64,000 nt of DNA from Pseudomonas laurentiana (GCF_014648275.1 NZ_BMQU01000015.1:85643-149642), one strand, 5' to 3'. Positions 1 to 10,175 are shown, counted from the first letter of the stretch. Notes: generated by a model from the sequence alone, not told the origin. Translations and numbers: made by a program.

Positions 1-1066
1 GGTAGGGTTGCAGCGCTGCCAGGCTGGCGTCAGCCCGGCCCAGTGCGGCGAGAATCGCCGGAGCCTCGCTGTGCTGGCTCAGCGGCAGGTAGCCACAGTC
101 ACTGCGTGGGTAGGTGATGACCTTGTAGGTTTCGTACAGCGCCTGGGCAATGTCGAGGGTTTCCTGGGCGCCCAGGCCCAGCTTTTTCGAGCAGAGCTCC
201 TGCAGGGTGCCGAGGTCGAAGGGCAAGGGTGCGGTTTCGCGTACCCGTTCGGTACTGACGTTCACCACCTCAGCACTGGTCTCGCCGCCAATGGCCTCGG
301 CGGCGTGCTGTGCCAGGGCCTGGTTGAGGCAGCGGCCCTGATCGTCACAGGCGTCTTCCGGAGCACGCCATTGCGCGGTAAAGCGCGCATGGGCGCTGCT
401 CAGCGTAACCTCGATGGCCCAGAACGGTACCGGCACAAAATCGGCGATGCTGCGGTCGCGGTCGACCACCAGGCGCAGGGTAGGGGTTTGCACCCGGCCA
501 ACCGGCAGCACGCCCTGGTAACCGGAGCGGCGGCCGAGGAGGGTGAACAGGCGGCTCATGTTCATGCCGATCAGCCAGTCGGCCCGTGAACGACCCAGTG
601 CCGAGTGGTAGAGGTTGAAGGTGGCTGCACCGGGCTTGAGCGCGGCCAGGGCCTTGCGGATCGAGGCGTCGTCGAGTGCCGACAACCACAGGCGCTGGAT
701 TGGCCCGCGGTAGCGGCAGTGCTCGACCAGTTCACGGGCGATCATTTCACCTTCGCGGTCGGCGTCGGTGGCGATGACCAGTTCACGGGCTTCGCCAAGC
801 AGGCGTTTCACCGCCTTGAACTGGCTGGCGGTTTTCGGCTTGACCAGCATCTTCCACTGTTGCGGAACGATGGGCAGGTCTTCCAGTACCCAGCGTTTAT
901 AGCGGGCATCGTAGGCGTCAGGTGGTGCGGTTTCCAGCAGGTGACCAATGCACCAGGTGACGCAGAGGTCGTTGCCGACCCAGCAGCCATCGCCTCGCCG
1001 GTTGGCGCCGAGGACTTTGGCGATATCTTTGGCCTGGGAGGGCTTTTCGCAGAGAAAGAGGCGCAT
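1..1066 (-). CDS. topB: DNA topoisomerase III, 5' part (runs off the left edge)
   Basis: Type IA topoisomerase that relaxes and decatenates DNA through a single-strand break. The reverse strand reads from ATG at 1066 as MRLFLCEKPSQAKDIAKVLG, the typical Toprim start of TopB. It continues without a stop to base 1, giving about 355 residues of a family usually near 650. The Toprim acidic motif ATDADREGEMIARE lies at about residues 98-111, and LPVGRVQTPTLRLV, the conserved topo IA segment, near residue 190. The active-site tyrosine region reads KVITYPRSDCGYLP at about residues 320-333. The 3' part lies outside the window, so completeness cannot be judged. Upstream on the same strand is about 250 bp without a convincing gene, then metY. 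Confidence 0.93.
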   Translation of the reverse strand, partial: MRLFLCEKPSQAKDIAKVLGANRRGDGCWVGNDLCVTWCIGHLLETAPPDAYDARYKRWVLEDLPIVPQQWKMLVKPKTASQFKAVKRLLGEARELVIATDADREGEMIARELVEHCRYRGPIQRLWLSALDDASIRKALAALKPGAATFNLYHSALGRSRADWLIGMNMSRLFTLLGRRSGYQGVLPVGRVQTPTLRLVVDRDRSIADFVPVPFWAIEVTLSSAHARFTAQWRAPEDACDDQGRCLNQALAQHAAEAIGGETSAEVVNVSTERVRETAPLPFDLGTLQELCSKKLGLGAQETLDIAQALYETYKVITYPRSDCGYLPLSQHSEAPAILAALGRADASLAALQPY

Positions 1067-1316
1067 GGCCGATGACGAGTCTGGCGGCTATAGAAGGTGC
1101 ATAGCATGCGCAGGGTGGCAGCGAGAGGCAAGCGATATCTGTATGGATGTACAGTTTTGTGTGTCTGCTGGTTTGCCAGGGGGCTGAGCAATCCGCGGGT
1201 GCGGTCTTGCCAGCTGCCTGACTCTCGCAGGGTGTGCGGGCCTTGCCCGCGATGCAGGCACCGCGAACTCATGGGCCCCCACCGATAGCAACCCTGCTAA
1301 CGGGACAAAACCCGGC

Positions 1317-2597
1317 TCAGCCTTGTTTAGAGGCGTCCAGCGCCTGGGCCAGGTCGGCCAGGATGTCGTCGCTGTGCTCGATGCCAATGGACAGGCGCAC
1401 CATGTCTCGTGGCACACCGGCCTTCTCCAGTTCTTCGTCGTTCAACTGGCGGTGGGTCGTGGAAGCCGGGTGGCAGGCCAGCGATTTGGCGTCGCCAATG
1501 TTCACCAGGCGCACGACCAGTTTCAGCGCATCGATGAAGCGCGCGCCTGCTTCCTGGCCGCCCTTGATGCCGAACGAGAGAATCGACGCCGGCTTGCCGC
1601 CGGTGTAGCGCACGGCCAGGTCATGTTCGGGGTGGTCCGACAGGCCGGCGTACTTCACCCAGGCAACCTGTTCATGCTCACGCAGGTAGTTCGCCACTTT
1701 CAGGGCGTTCTCGGTATGGCGTTCCATGCGCAGGGCCAGGGTTTCCAGGCCTTGCAGGATCAGGAAGGCGTTGAACGGCGACAGTGCCGCGCCGGTGTTG
1801 CGCAGCGGTACTACGCGGCAGCGGCCAATAAAGGCTGCAGGGCCGAAGGCTTCGGTGTAGGTGACGCCGTGGTAGGACGGGTCGGGGGTGTTGAGCAGGG
1901 CAAAGCGCTGCTTGTGCTCGGCCCAGGGGAAGTTGCCGGAGTCGATCACGATGCCGCCGATGCTGGTACCGTGGCCGCCGATGTACTTGGTCAGCGAATG
2001 CACGACGATGTCGGCACCGTGTTCGAACGGGCGGCACAGGATCGGGGTGGCCACGGTGTTGTCGACGATCAGCGGCACGCCATGGCGGTGCGCGGCGTCG
2101 GCCAGTGCCTGGAGGTCGACGATGTTGCCCGCCGGGTTGCCGATGGACTCGCAGAACACTGCCTTGGTCTTGTCGTCGATCAAGGCCTCGAGTGCGGCGA
2201 TGTCGTCATGGGCGGCGAAGCGGGTCTGGATACCGAAGCGCGGCAGGGTGTGGGCCAGCAGGTTGTAGGTGCCACCGTAGAGCTTGGCCACCGAGACAAT
2301 GTTGTCGCCAGCCTCGGCCACGGTCTGGATGGCGTAGGTGATGGCGGCCATGCCCGATGCCACGGCCAGCGCACCGACACCGCCTTCAAGCGCGGCCATG
2401 CGCTTTTCCAGGACATCGTTGGTGGGGTTCATGATCCGCGAATAGATATTGCCAGCCACCTTCAGGTCGAACAGGTCGGCACCGTGTTGGGTATCGTCAA
2501 AGGCGAAGGAGGTGGTCTGGTAGATCGGTACGGCAACGGCCTTCGTGGTTGGATCGGGGCTGAAGCCCGCGTGAATGGCCAAGGTTTCCAGCTTCAT
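1317..2597 (-). CDS. metY: O-acetylhomoserine sulfhydrylase (PLP enzyme)
   Basis: Cys/Met-metabolism PLP enzyme of 426 aa, the usual MetY length. It makes homocysteine from O-acetylhomoserine and sulfide in the cytoplasm. The start MKLETLAIHAG at 2597 is chosen because it matches the family N-terminus and has an AGGGA-type ribosome site upstream. An in-frame extension to 2663 looks non-coding. The PLP lysine motif HSLTKYIGGHG, the SIGNPAGN segment and the C-terminal ACHPASTTHRQL motif are all visible. It neighbours a SulP transporter, and sulfite reductase lies 5 kb away, so sulfur assimilation is a local theme, although the genes are not in one operon. A related enzyme such as MetZ is less likely, given the length and the ETLAIHAGF start. 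Confidence 0.92.
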   Translation of the reverse strand: MKLETLAIHAGFSPDPTTKAVAVPIYQTTSFAFDDTQHGADLFDLKVAGNIYSRIMNPTNDVLEKRMAALEGGVGALAVASGMAAITYAIQTVAEAGDNIVSVAKLYGGTYNLLAHTLPRFGIQTRFAAHDDIAALEALIDDKTKAVFCESIGNPAGNIVDLQALADAAHRHGVPLIVDNTVATPILCRPFEHGADIVVHSLTKYIGGHGTSIGGIVIDSGNFPWAEHKQRFALLNTPDPSYHGVTYTEAFGPAAFIGRCRVVPLRNTGAALSPFNAFLILQGLETLALRMERHTENALKVANYLREHEQVAWVKYAGLSDHPEHDLAVRYTGGKPASILSFGIKGGQEAGARFIDALKLVVRLVNIGDAKSLACHPASTTHRQLNDEELEKAGVPRDMVRLSIGIEHSDDILADLAQALDASKQG

Positions 2598-2698
2598 GCA
2601 TTCATTCCCTGAGAGTTTGGTTGGAGGAGCGTGAGCATGGGCTGCAGTATCAGCGTCGGTCAAGAGCCGCCAGCCTGCTGAAACGCTCCTCCTGTAGC

Positions 2699-4150
2699 TT
2701 ACTCGCCAGGTGTGTGCATGCCCGCACGCTTGAGCAGTTGCCTGCAGCGTTCAGACAGGTGCAGTACGCGCAGGTGCTTGCCCGCATTGGCATAGCGTTC
2801 GCGCAGTGTTTTCAGCGCGGCGATTGCCGAGTAGTCGACGAAGCTCAGGTGGCGGCAATCGAGCGTCACCTGGGCGGGGTCGTTGGCCGGGTCGAACTGG
2901 TTCAGGAATTGGGTGGTCGAGGCGAAGAACAGTGTGCCATGCAACTGGTAACGCTTGCTGCCGTCGGCTTCCAGATGACCGTCGGCGTAAAGCTCGCGGG
3001 CTTGCTGCCAGGCAAAGTTCAGTGCGGCAATGATGATCCCGCACAGCACGGCGGTGGCCAGGTCGGTGAACACCGTGATGACGGTCACCGAGATGATCAC
3101 CAGTACGTCGTTCAAGGGCACCTTGTTGAACACCCGCAGCGAAGCCCAGGCGAAGGTCTGCTGCGAGACCACGAACATCACCCCGACCAGCGCAGCCAGG
3201 GGGATGCGTTCGATCAATGGCGAGAGAAACAGCACGAACAGCAGGATCATCACCCCAGCGATCACGCCCGATAGGCGACCACGGCCAGCGGAGCTGAGGT
3301 TGATCACCGTTTGGCCGATCATCGCGCAACCGCCCATGCCACCGAACAGCCCCGAAACCATGTTGGCCGCACCCAGTGCGACACACTCACGATCCGGGTA
3401 ACCGCGGGTTTCGGTAATCTCATCGGTCAGGTTCAGTGTCAGCAGGGTTTCCAGCAGGCCGATCAAGGCCATCAATATGGCATAGGGGGCGACGATGCCG
3501 AGGGTTTCAAGGTTCCAGGGTAGCTGGGGCAGTGCAAATACTGGCAGGCCTCCGGCGATGTGGGCCATGTCGCCCAGGGTGCGGGTCGGCAGACCCAGCA
3601 GGTACACCGCAAGGCCGACACCCAGAATCGCAACCAGCGCCGGTGGCACTGCACGAGTGAGGCGTGGCAGCAGGTAGACGATGGCCATGGTCAGCGCGAC
3701 CAGCCCCACCATCAGGTAGAGCGGTGTGCCGCTCAGCCAGGTCTCGTCACGTTTGAAGTGTTCCAGTTGGGCCAGGGCAATGATGATGGCCAGGCCATTG
3801 ACGAACCCCAGCATGACCGAGTGCGGCACCATGCGCACCAGTTTGCCCAGCCGCAGCAGGCCGAAGGCGATCATGAGCAGCCCACCCAGCAGCACCGTGG
3901 CGAGCAGGTACTGCACGCCGTGCTGCACCACCAGTGCCACGATCACCACCGCCATCGACCCGGCAGCGCCGGAAATCATCCCTGGCCGCCCACCGAACAG
4001 GGCGGTCAAGGTACAGATGATGAACGCACCGTATAACCCCATCAACGGGTTGAGGTGTGCGACCAGGGCGAAGGCGATGCATTCGGGCAGCAGGGCAAAG
4101 GACGTGGTGAGGCCGGCCAAGGCCTCGGCGCGCAGGCGAATGGGTTTCAT
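2699..4150 (-). CDS. SulP-family anion transporter with STAS domain
   Basis: Inner-membrane transporter of 483 aa from MKPIRLRAEALAG at 4150. About 10-12 hydrophobic segments fill residues 10-380, including the SulP signature region near PLMGLYGAFIICTLTALFGG. A C-terminal STAS domain of about 90 residues (around 390-483) includes DCRHLSFVDYSAIAALK. SulP proteins move sulfate, bicarbonate or other anions, and the substrate cannot be read from sequence. The longer in-frame start at 4228 adds an arginine-rich stretch that looks untranslated. Nearby metY and cysI make sulfate plausible, but that is inference. No frameshift is seen. Confidence 0.9.
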   Translation of the reverse strand: MKPIRLRAEALAGLTTSFALLPECIAFALVAHLNPLMGLYGAFIICTLTALFGGRPGMISGAAGSMAVVIVALVVQHGVQYLLATVLLGGLLMIAFGLLRLGKLVRMVPHSVMLGFVNGLAIIIALAQLEHFKRDETWLSGTPLYLMVGLVALTMAIVYLLPRLTRAVPPALVAILGVGLAVYLLGLPTRTLGDMAHIAGGLPVFALPQLPWNLETLGIVAPYAILMALIGLLETLLTLNLTDEITETRGYPDRECVALGAANMVSGLFGGMGGCAMIGQTVINLSSAGRGRLSGVIAGVMILLFVLFLSPLIERIPLAALVGVMFVVSQQTFAWASLRVFNKVPLNDVLVIISVTVITVFTDLATAVLCGIIIAALNFAWQQARELYADGHLEADGSKRYQLHGTLFFASTTQFLNQFDPANDPAQVTLDCRHLSFVDYSAIAALKTLRERYANAGKHLRVLHLSERCRQLLKRAGMHTPGE

Positions 4151-4335
4151 GGGGTACCTGAAAAATACCGACCGGCGAAACCGGCCGTGGTCAAAGGTGC
4201 GTGCAAGAGGGGGGCGGATGTTACGCAATTGCCGGGATCACGGCCAGCCTGCCGGTTGGCCGTGTCGCCTGGATTGGCGCCTGCCGACAGCTCACGGCAT
4301 TGCAAGCCAGGCAGTCGATCTGCGCAGGGCAGGGG

Positions 4336-6441
4336 CTAGCCCTGTTTCTTGATGATCACATCGGCGATGCTTGCTGGCGCTTCCGAATAGCGAATGAACT
4401 CCATCGAGTAACTGGCCCGGCCCTGGGACATCGAGCGCATGTCGGTGGAGTAGCCGAACATTTCCCCCAGTGGCACTTCGGCACGCACCACCTTGCCAGC
4501 CGGGGTGTCTTCCATGCCCTGGATCAGACCGCGCCGACGGTTGAGGTCGCCCATCACATCACCCATGTATTCTTCCGGTGTGACCACTTCGACTTTCATC
4601 ACCGGCTCCAGCAGCACGGCACCCCCTTTTTGTGAAAGTTGCTTGGTGGCCATCGACGCGGCGATCTTGAACGCCATCTCGTTGGAGTCGACGTCATGGT
4701 AAGAACCGTCGAACACCGCCGCTTTCAGACCGATCAGCGGGTAGCCGGCCAATACCCCGTTCTGCATCTGCTCTTCGATGCCTTTCTGGATGGCCGGGAT
4801 GTACTCACGGGGAATCACCCCGCCGACCACTTCACTGGTGAATGCCAGGCCTTCCTTGCCCTCATCATTGGGTGAAAAGCGAATCCAGCAATGGCCGAAC
4901 TGGCCGCGACCGCCCGACTGGCGGACGAACTTGCCTTCGATTTCGCAGGTGTTGCGGATCTTCTCGCGGTAGGCCACTTGGGGTTTACCGATGTTGGCGT
5001 CGACGCCGAATTCGCGCTTCATGCGGTCGACGATGATGTCCAGGTGCAGCTCACCCATGCCGGAAATGATGGTTTGTGCGGTTTCCTCGTCGGTCTTGAC
5101 CCGGAACGAGGGGTCTTCCTGGGCCAGTTTGCTCAAGGCGATGCCCATTTTTTCCTGGTCGGCTTTGGTCTTGGGCTCCACGGCCACCGAGATCACCGGG
5201 TCAGGGAAATCCATGCGCTCAAGGATAATGGGCTTGTTTATGTCGCACAGGGTATCGCCGGTGGTGACATCCTTCATGCCGATCAGGGCGGCAATATCGC
5301 CGGCGCACACGGCCTTGATCTCGGCACGCTGGTTGGCGTGCATCTGTACCATACGGCCGACCCGCTCTTTCTTGCCCTTCACCGAGTTGAGTACCGCATC
5401 ACCCGAGGACAATACCCCGGAGTAGACCCGGACGAAGGTCAGGGTACCCACGAATGGATCAGTGGCAATCTTGAAGGCCAGGGCCGAGAAAGGCTCGTTG
5501 TCGTCGGCGTGACGCTCCAGGTGCTTGTCTTCGTGCTGTGGGTCGGTGCCGTTGATGGCCGGGATTTCCGAAGGGGCCGGCAGGTAGTCGATCACCGCAT
5601 CGAGCATCAGCGGCACGCCCTTGTTCTTGAACGATGAACCGAGGATCGTCGGCACGATTTCGTTGGCCAGGGTGCGCTGACGCAGTCCCGCCTTGATTTG
5701 CGCCGTATTCAGTTCGATACCGTCCAGGTACAGGCTCATCAGTTCGTCGTTGGCTTCGGCGGCGGCCTCGATCATATGGGCACGCCATTCCTCCGCCAGT
5801 GGCCGCAGCGCGTCGGGGATATCCTCTTCGCGGTAGCTGGTGCCCTGGTCATCGTCGCTCCAGTAGATCGCTTTCATCTTCACCAGGTCGATCTGCCCGA
5901 CAAAGTGCTCTTCGGCACCGATAGCCAGTTGAATCGGCACCGGGTGGTGGCCCAGGCGCTGGTCAATCTGTTTGACCACCCGCAGGAAGTCGGCGCCCTG
6001 GCGGTCCATCTTGTTGATATAGGCCAGCCGTGGCACATGGTATTTATTGGCCTGGCGCCAGACGGTTTCAGACTGCGGCTCGACGCCATCGGCGCCGCTG
6101 AACACCACCACTGCGCCATCAAGTACGCGCAGCGAACGTTCTACCTCGATGGTGAAGTCAACGTGGCCGGGGGTGTCGATGATGTTGAACCGATACTTGT
6201 TCGGGAACTGCTTGGTCGAGCCTTGCCAGAAAGCCGTGGTGGCTGCCGAGGTGATGGTGATGCCGCGTTCCTGCTCCTGGGCCATCCAGTCCATGGTCGC
6301 GGCGCCGTCGTGCACCTCGCCCATTTTATAGTTGACCCCGGTGTAGAACAGGATGCGTTCGGTGGTGGTGGTCTTGCCGGCGTCTACGTGTGCAACGATG
6401 CCAATGTTGCGGTAGAGCTCAATGGGGGTGGTGCGCGCCAT
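4336..6441 (-). CDS. fusB: Elongation factor G, second copy (EF-G2 type)
   Basis: Translational GTPase of 701 aa. The G1 loop [13 protein letters not shown] is near residue 17, G3 DTPGHVDF near 88, and G4 NKMD near 142, followed by the EF-G domains II-V. It is full length with an intact GTPase site. Pseudomonads usually have a main fusA in the str operon next to tufA and rpsG, plus a second stand-alone EF-G. The absence of ribosomal genes here points to the second one. The family role is translocation and/or ribosome recycling; which applies here cannot be told. A short GC-rich hairpin (AGGGCAGGGGCTAGCCCT) overlaps the 3' end near 4330-4345 and may be part of a terminator. Confidence 0.9.
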   Translation of the reverse strand: MARTTPIELYRNIGIVAHVDAGKTTTTERILFYTGVNYKMGEVHDGAATMDWMAQEQERGITITSAATTAFWQGSTKQFPNKYRFNIIDTPGHVDFTIEVERSLRVLDGAVVVFSGADGVEPQSETVWRQANKYHVPRLAYINKMDRQGADFLRVVKQIDQRLGHHPVPIQLAIGAEEHFVGQIDLVKMKAIYWSDDDQGTSYREEDIPDALRPLAEEWRAHMIEAAAEANDELMSLYLDGIELNTAQIKAGLRQRTLANEIVPTILGSSFKNKGVPLMLDAVIDYLPAPSEIPAINGTDPQHEDKHLERHADDNEPFSALAFKIATDPFVGTLTFVRVYSGVLSSGDAVLNSVKGKKERVGRMVQMHANQRAEIKAVCAGDIAALIGMKDVTTGDTLCDINKPIILERMDFPDPVISVAVEPKTKADQEKMGIALSKLAQEDPSFRVKTDEETAQTIISGMGELHLDIIVDRMKREFGVDANIGKPQVAYREKIRNTCEIEGKFVRQSGGRGQFGHCWIRFSPNDEGKEGLAFTSEVVGGVIPREYIPAIQKGIEEQMQNGVLAGYPLIGLKAAVFDGSYHDVDSNEMAFKIAASMATKQLSQKGGAVLLEPVMKVEVVTPEEYMGDVMGDLNRRRGLIQGMEDTPAGKVVRAEVPLGEMFGYSTDMRSMSQGRASYSMEFIRYSEAPASIADVIIKKQG

Positions 6442-6532
6442 GATGGGTCACCTGTACGTGTGCGTGCTGGGTATTCCCAAAGTAGCAGAACAATCGACAC
6501 CCGGCGGGCGCCACCCGGACGTACGGCGCCTG

Positions 6533-6922
6533 TTAGACCTCCACCGTGTAGTTCAGCCCCAGTTCGTCCCCTGGCAGCCCGCGGATTCCCCAGTTCAGCC
6601 GTGGCGTTTCAAACAGGGTAATTTCCACATCCTGGGCGCAGATGCCGGTGTGTTCGCCGATGTACTGGAACAACAGGCGAATCAGGTTTTTCTTTGCCTG
6701 TACCGAGCGGCCCTCGAACAGGCTGATTTCAATGATGGTGTAGTGCTGTGAGCGGTCGTCGGGGTAGATGAAATCCACGGGGTCCAGCGCAATGAAACGG
6801 TGGAATCGTTTCTCGATCGGGTACTCCAGCGCAGCCATCACTGCGGCATGAATCGCCTCCGACAGTCCTGTGCGGTGGCGCTCCAGCGTCGAGCGCAGGC
6901 CATAGATTTTTACTTGTGCCAT
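6533..6922 (-). CDS. Tautomerase-superfamily-like protein lacking Pro1
   Basis: Small protein of 129 aa starting MAQVKIYGLRSTLERHR. The pattern (beta strand, a helix containing LSEAIHAAVMAAL, then IEISLFEGRSVQAKKNLI and a final strand with DVEITLFETP) resembles the 4-oxalocrotonate tautomerase/MIF superfamily. The hallmark catalytic N-terminal proline is missing: after Met removal the first residue would be Ala. Either the protein is not a classical tautomerase or it works differently. The start at 6922 is preferred over 6994 because the extra 24 residues do not fit the fold. It lies 30 bp after the gene starting at 7371 on the same strand and is probably co-transcribed with it. Confidence 0.7.
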   Translation of the reverse strand: MAQVKIYGLRSTLERHRTGLSEAIHAAVMAALEYPIEKRFHRFIALDPVDFIYPDDRSQHYTIIEISLFEGRSVQAKKNLIRLLFQYIGEHTGICAQDVEITLFETPRLNWGIRGLPGDELGLNYTVEV

Positions 6923-6951
6923 GGGCAGTCCATCCTTGGGCGCGTGGGGTT

Positions 6952-7371
6952 TCAGGTTGCTGTACTGGTTGCAATGTAACGGCCTTGTTGCCACTGCGTA
7001 TAGCGCTCGTCCAGGCGCGGTTTCAGCCGGTCGAAGTTATCCCAGCTGTCGGCCACGCGACAGGGGCTATCAGCCGTCGTTGCCAGCAGTTCCAGGCAAT
7101 CGGAGGCAAACGGGCCGTTCTCGATGGCCAGGTAGTGGGCGACGAAGGCATTGCCTTGGCGGTTGAGGTCTTCGGCGTTGAGCGTGCCCTCGCAGCACTG
7201 GCGAAAGAACAGGCCGGGTGTGATGGTACGCTCTACCAGCGAATTGATCTCGAAGTCGAAGTCTGCCTGAAAGTTACGGCTGGTCAGGGACTGTTGCACG
7301 GCCCAGGCGACGAACAAGGCGGTCTGGGCCAGCGTGCCAAGGGATTGCAAGGAGGCGTCATCGTACGTCAT
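6952..7371 (-). CDS. Conserved-looking hypothetical protein
   Basis: Predicted 139 aa, acidic and probably helical, beginning MTYDDASLQSLGTLAQ. I do not recognise the family. There is no signal peptide or membrane segment. Two adjacent cysteines occur in FFRQCCEGTL. The start at 7371 is preferred to the ATG at 7380 because AAGG lies about nine bases before 7371, while it abuts the upstream ATG. The gene precedes the tautomerase-like gene by 30 bp, so the two likely form a small operon. They are divergent from cysI, with about 230 bp between. Confidence 0.6.
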   Translation of the reverse strand: MTYDDASLQSLGTLAQTALFVAWAVQQSLTSRNFQADFDFEINSLVERTITPGLFFRQCCEGTLNAEDLNRQGNAFVAHYLAIENGPFASDCLELLATTADSPCRVADSWDNFDRLKPRLDERYTQWQQGRYIATSTAT

Positions 7372-7598
7372 GGGGCTCATCCTTTTTTAGCGTCATTATT
7401 CTTCCCGGGCAGCTAGCCTACACTACATCGTTGTCTGCCCGTAGCCAGGGGCGTGCATTCCAGCCGTGGGCACGCCAGCAGCGCACGCATGGCACCTGTC
7501 GATGAGGTGTTCTGATCCGTAGTAATCGGCCGAACCTGAATCTGTAACCCAGTACACCCAAACGCCATAGTAGCGGCCTCCCTGATGAGGTCCGAGCC

Positions 7599-9281
7599 AT
7601 GTATCACTATGACGAGTATGACCGTGCGCTGGTGTTTGAGCGCGTGGCGCAGTTCCGTGACCAGGTGCAGCGCTTTATGGGTGGCGAACTCAGTGATGAG
7701 GAGTTTTTGCCGCTTCGCTTGCAAAATGGTCTTTACCTGCAGAAGCATGCCTACATGCTGCGGGTGGCGATTCCCTACGGCACCCTGAGCGCCACGCAGA
7801 TGCGCACGTTGGCGCGTATCGCCAACGATTACGACCGTGGCTACGGCCATTTCACCACTCGCCAGAACATTCAATTCAATTGGATCGCGCTGGAGCAGGT
7901 GCCGGATATCCTCCAGCGCCTGGCAGAGGTCGATATGCACGCGATCCAGACCTCCGGCAACTGTGTCCGCAACATCACCACCGAGGCCTTTGCCGGCGTG
8001 GCGGCTGATGAGTTGCTTGACCCGCGACCATTGGCCGAGATCCTGCGTCAGTGGTCGACCATCAACCCGGAATTCCTGTTTCTGCCGCGCAAGTTCAAGA
8101 TTGCCATCTGCTCGGCAGCGCAGGACCGTGCGGCAATCATGATGCATGACATCGGCCTGTACCTTTACCGTGATGAGCAGGGCGAGATGTGCTTGCGGGT
8201 GATCGTCGGCGGTGGGCTGGGGCGCACACCGATCCTGGGCCTGCAGATTCGCGATGGTTTGCCATGGCAGCATTTGCTGTCATACGTTGAAGCAATTCTT
8301 CGGGTGTACAACCGCCATGGGCGGCGCGACAACAAGTACAAGGCGCGTATCAAGATTCTGGTCAAGGCGCTGGGTATCGAAGCCTTTGCCCGTGAAGTGG
8401 AGCAGGAGTGGCAGCACATCAAGGATGGCCCGGCTCAACTCACCGCCGAGGAGTTCCAGCGGGTGGCTGCGGGTTTTGCTGCTCCGGCCTACCAGCGCCT
8501 CGACGATGCCGACCTTGAGTTTGGTACCCAGCTTTCGCTGAATCCGGCCTTTGCGCGCTGGGCCTCGCGCAGTGTGCAACCGCACAAGGTGCCGGGGTAC
8601 GCCAGCGTGGTGCTGTCGACCAAGCCCGGCCTGGCATCACCACCGGGCGACCTGACGGCGGCTCAGATGCAGGCCGTGGCGGACTGGTCCGAGCAGTTCG
8701 GTTTTGCCGAGATTCGCGTGGCCCACGAGCAGAACCTGATCCTGCCGGACGTGCGCAAGGCTGACCTGCATGCGCTCTGGCAACTGGCCTGTGAGCAGGG
8801 CCTGGGCACAGCCAACAGCGGTTTGCTGACCGACATCATTGCCTGTCCGGGCGGCGATTTTTGCGCGCTGGCCAATGCGACCTCGATTCCGATTGCCCAG
8901 GCCATTCAAGCGCGATTCGACGATCTGGACTACCTGCATGACCTGGGTGAAATCAGCCTGAACATTTCTGGCTGCATCAATGCCTGTGGCCATCACCACA
9001 TCGGTAATATCGGCATTCTGGGCGTCGACAAGAACGGCAGTGAGTGGTACCAGATCACGCTGGGTGGTGCGCAGGGCAAGGACAGCCAGTTGGGCAAGGT
9101 GATCGGGCCGTCCTTCAGTGCGGCGCAAATACCTGGTGTCATCGAGCGGATCATTGCCACCTACTGCGCCTACCGCGAACTGGACGAACCGTTTCTGGAG
9201 ACCCTGCACCGTGTCGGGCTTGAACCGTTCAAGGAACGGGTCTACGCCGTTCACGAGGAGGCCCCGACATGCGCAATGTAA
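7599..9281 (+). CDS. cysI: Nitrite/sulfite reductase haemoprotein, sulfite type
   Basis: Cytoplasmic sirohaem and [4Fe-4S] enzyme of 560 aa that reduces sulfite to sulfide in assimilation. Two nitrite/sulfite reductase repeats are visible. The N-terminal half contains GHFTTRQNIQFNWI and ETSGNCVRN-like TSGNCVRNITTE. The C-terminal half has the cluster-binding cysteines in CPGGDFCALAN and NISGCINACGHHH. The start MYHYDEYDRALVF is the common Pseudomonas form. It overlaps the next gene by 13 bp, so translation is coupled. Its product would supply sulfide to MetY-type enzymes. The region 7381-7598 upstream must hold the promoter; I could not identify a CysB or Cbl site by eye. Confidence 0.93.
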   Translation: MYHYDEYDRALVFERVAQFRDQVQRFMGGELSDEEFLPLRLQNGLYLQKHAYMLRVAIPYGTLSATQMRTLARIANDYDRGYGHFTTRQNIQFNWIALEQVPDILQRLAEVDMHAIQTSGNCVRNITTEAFAGVAADELLDPRPLAEILRQWSTINPEFLFLPRKFKIAICSAAQDRAAIMMHDIGLYLYRDEQGEMCLRVIVGGGLGRTPILGLQIRDGLPWQHLLSYVEAILRVYNRHGRRDNKYKARIKILVKALGIEAFAREVEQEWQHIKDGPAQLTAEEFQRVAAGFAAPAYQRLDDADLEFGTQLSLNPAFARWASRSVQPHKVPGYASVVLSTKPGLASPPGDLTAAQMQAVADWSEQFGFAEIRVAHEQNLILPDVRKADLHALWQLACEQGLGTANSGLLTDIIACPGGDFCALANATSIPIAQAIQARFDDLDYLHDLGEISLNISGCINACGHHHIGNIGILGVDKNGSEWYQITLGGAQGKDSQLGKVIGPSFSAAQIPGVIERIIATYCAYRELDEPFLETLHRVGLEPFKERVYAVHEEAPTCAM

Positions 9282-9751
9282 TCGCCTTGCAGGGCGGGCG
9301 GGCGCAGTGGCAGCAGGCGGATGCCTGGACGTTGGTTCGTGAACCGGGTGAGCCCATGCCTGCGGGACCGCTAATCGTGCCGCTGGCTTGCTGGATCGCG
9401 CAGCCAAGCCATGAGCACGGCCTGTGGCTCGGTCCCGACGACGATGCCGAGCCGCTGCGGCCCTGGTTGGCGAGCGTGCCGTTGATTGCCGTCGACTTCC
9501 CCAGTTTTCGTGACGGTCGCGGTTACAGCCAGGCGTACCTGTTACGCACCCGCTTGGGCTGGGCCGGCGAGTTACGCGCCATCGGCGACGTGTTGCGCGA
9601 CCAGCTTGGGCACATGCGCCAGTGTGGTTTCGACAGCTTTGCCGTGCGCGAGGACAAGTCCGTTGAGGATGCGTTGAAAGGCCTGGGCGGCGTGAGTGTG
9701 CTGTACGGACGTTCGGTCATCGAACCCCGACCCTTGTTCAGGCGTCGCTAG
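9269..9751 (+). CDS. DUF934 protein, partner of sulfite reductase
   Basis: Predicted 160 aa, MRNVIALQGGRAQWQQ. It carries the DUF934 core (VDFPSFRDGRGYSQAYLLR near residues 72-90, and the CGFDSFAVREDKS segment). The family is regularly encoded directly after cysI-type genes in Proteobacteria and is assumed to assist sulfite reduction, but no reaction is assigned. It overlaps the cysI stop by 13 bp. No cofactor-binding cysteine cluster is present. Confidence 0.87.
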   Translation: MRNVIALQGGRAQWQQADAWTLVREPGEPMPAGPLIVPLACWIAQPSHEHGLWLGPDDDAEPLRPWLASVPLIAVDFPSFRDGRGYSQAYLLRTRLGWAGELRAIGDVLRDQLGHMRQCGFDSFAVREDKSVEDALKGLGGVSVLYGRSVIEPRPLFRRR

Positions 9752-9775
9752 CGGCGAGCAGGTGCTGCTGGGGGA

Positions 9776-10120
9776 TCAGGTGGCACGAAACTGCCAGACA
9801 ATTTCTACCACGCGCACCGCCAATAGCATGTAGACCACGCACAGGATGATCTGCAGGAGCAGCGGGTGGCGGGCCTTGGCCAGCTTGCGCAGGCCGTCGG
9901 CCATGTTCAGCAGCATCAGAAACACCGCCAGCGCGATCAGCCCGACACCGGCCATGTGGGCTGTGAACAGGCCGAAAAACACCCTGCCGTCACCCGTGAG
10001 TGTGCTACTGCCAGCCGCCAGTAGCAGCGAACACATGAGGAAGTTGCGCAGGTTGTCGAAGACGTCCTTGTTCAGCCCATTGTCCAGCAGACGGCAGATG
10101 TGGCGCAGCAGTTCAGCCAT
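9776..10120 (-). CDS. Small inner-membrane protein of unknown function
   Basis: Predicted 114 aa with three likely membrane helices (about residues 27-42, 50-72 and 85-108), including LIALAVFLMLLNMADGL. No catalytic motif is seen. It lies just after the Pit transporter on the same strand with a 55-bp gap, so it may share its transcript. I do not recognise a named family. Confidence 0.62.
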   Translation of the reverse strand: MAELLRHICRLLDNGLNKDVFDNLRNFLMCSLLLAAGSSTLTGDGRVFFGLFTAHMAGVGLIALAVFLMLLNMADGLRKLAKARHPLLLQIILCVVYMLLAVRVVEIVWQFRAT

Positions 10121-10175
10121 AGTAAGGCTCCGCGAGGTGGCGACGGTGCCTTGAGTATGGCTGCTGCTTGCCGTT

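Noticed and set aside
1323-2612. Long open frame on the plus strand opposite metY
   Set aside because: It is the antisense shadow of metY, with a composition typical of high-GC codon bias and no family features.
7413-8273. Long minus-strand open frame overlapping cysI
   Set aside because: It lies opposite a clear CysI coding region and shows no recognisable domain.
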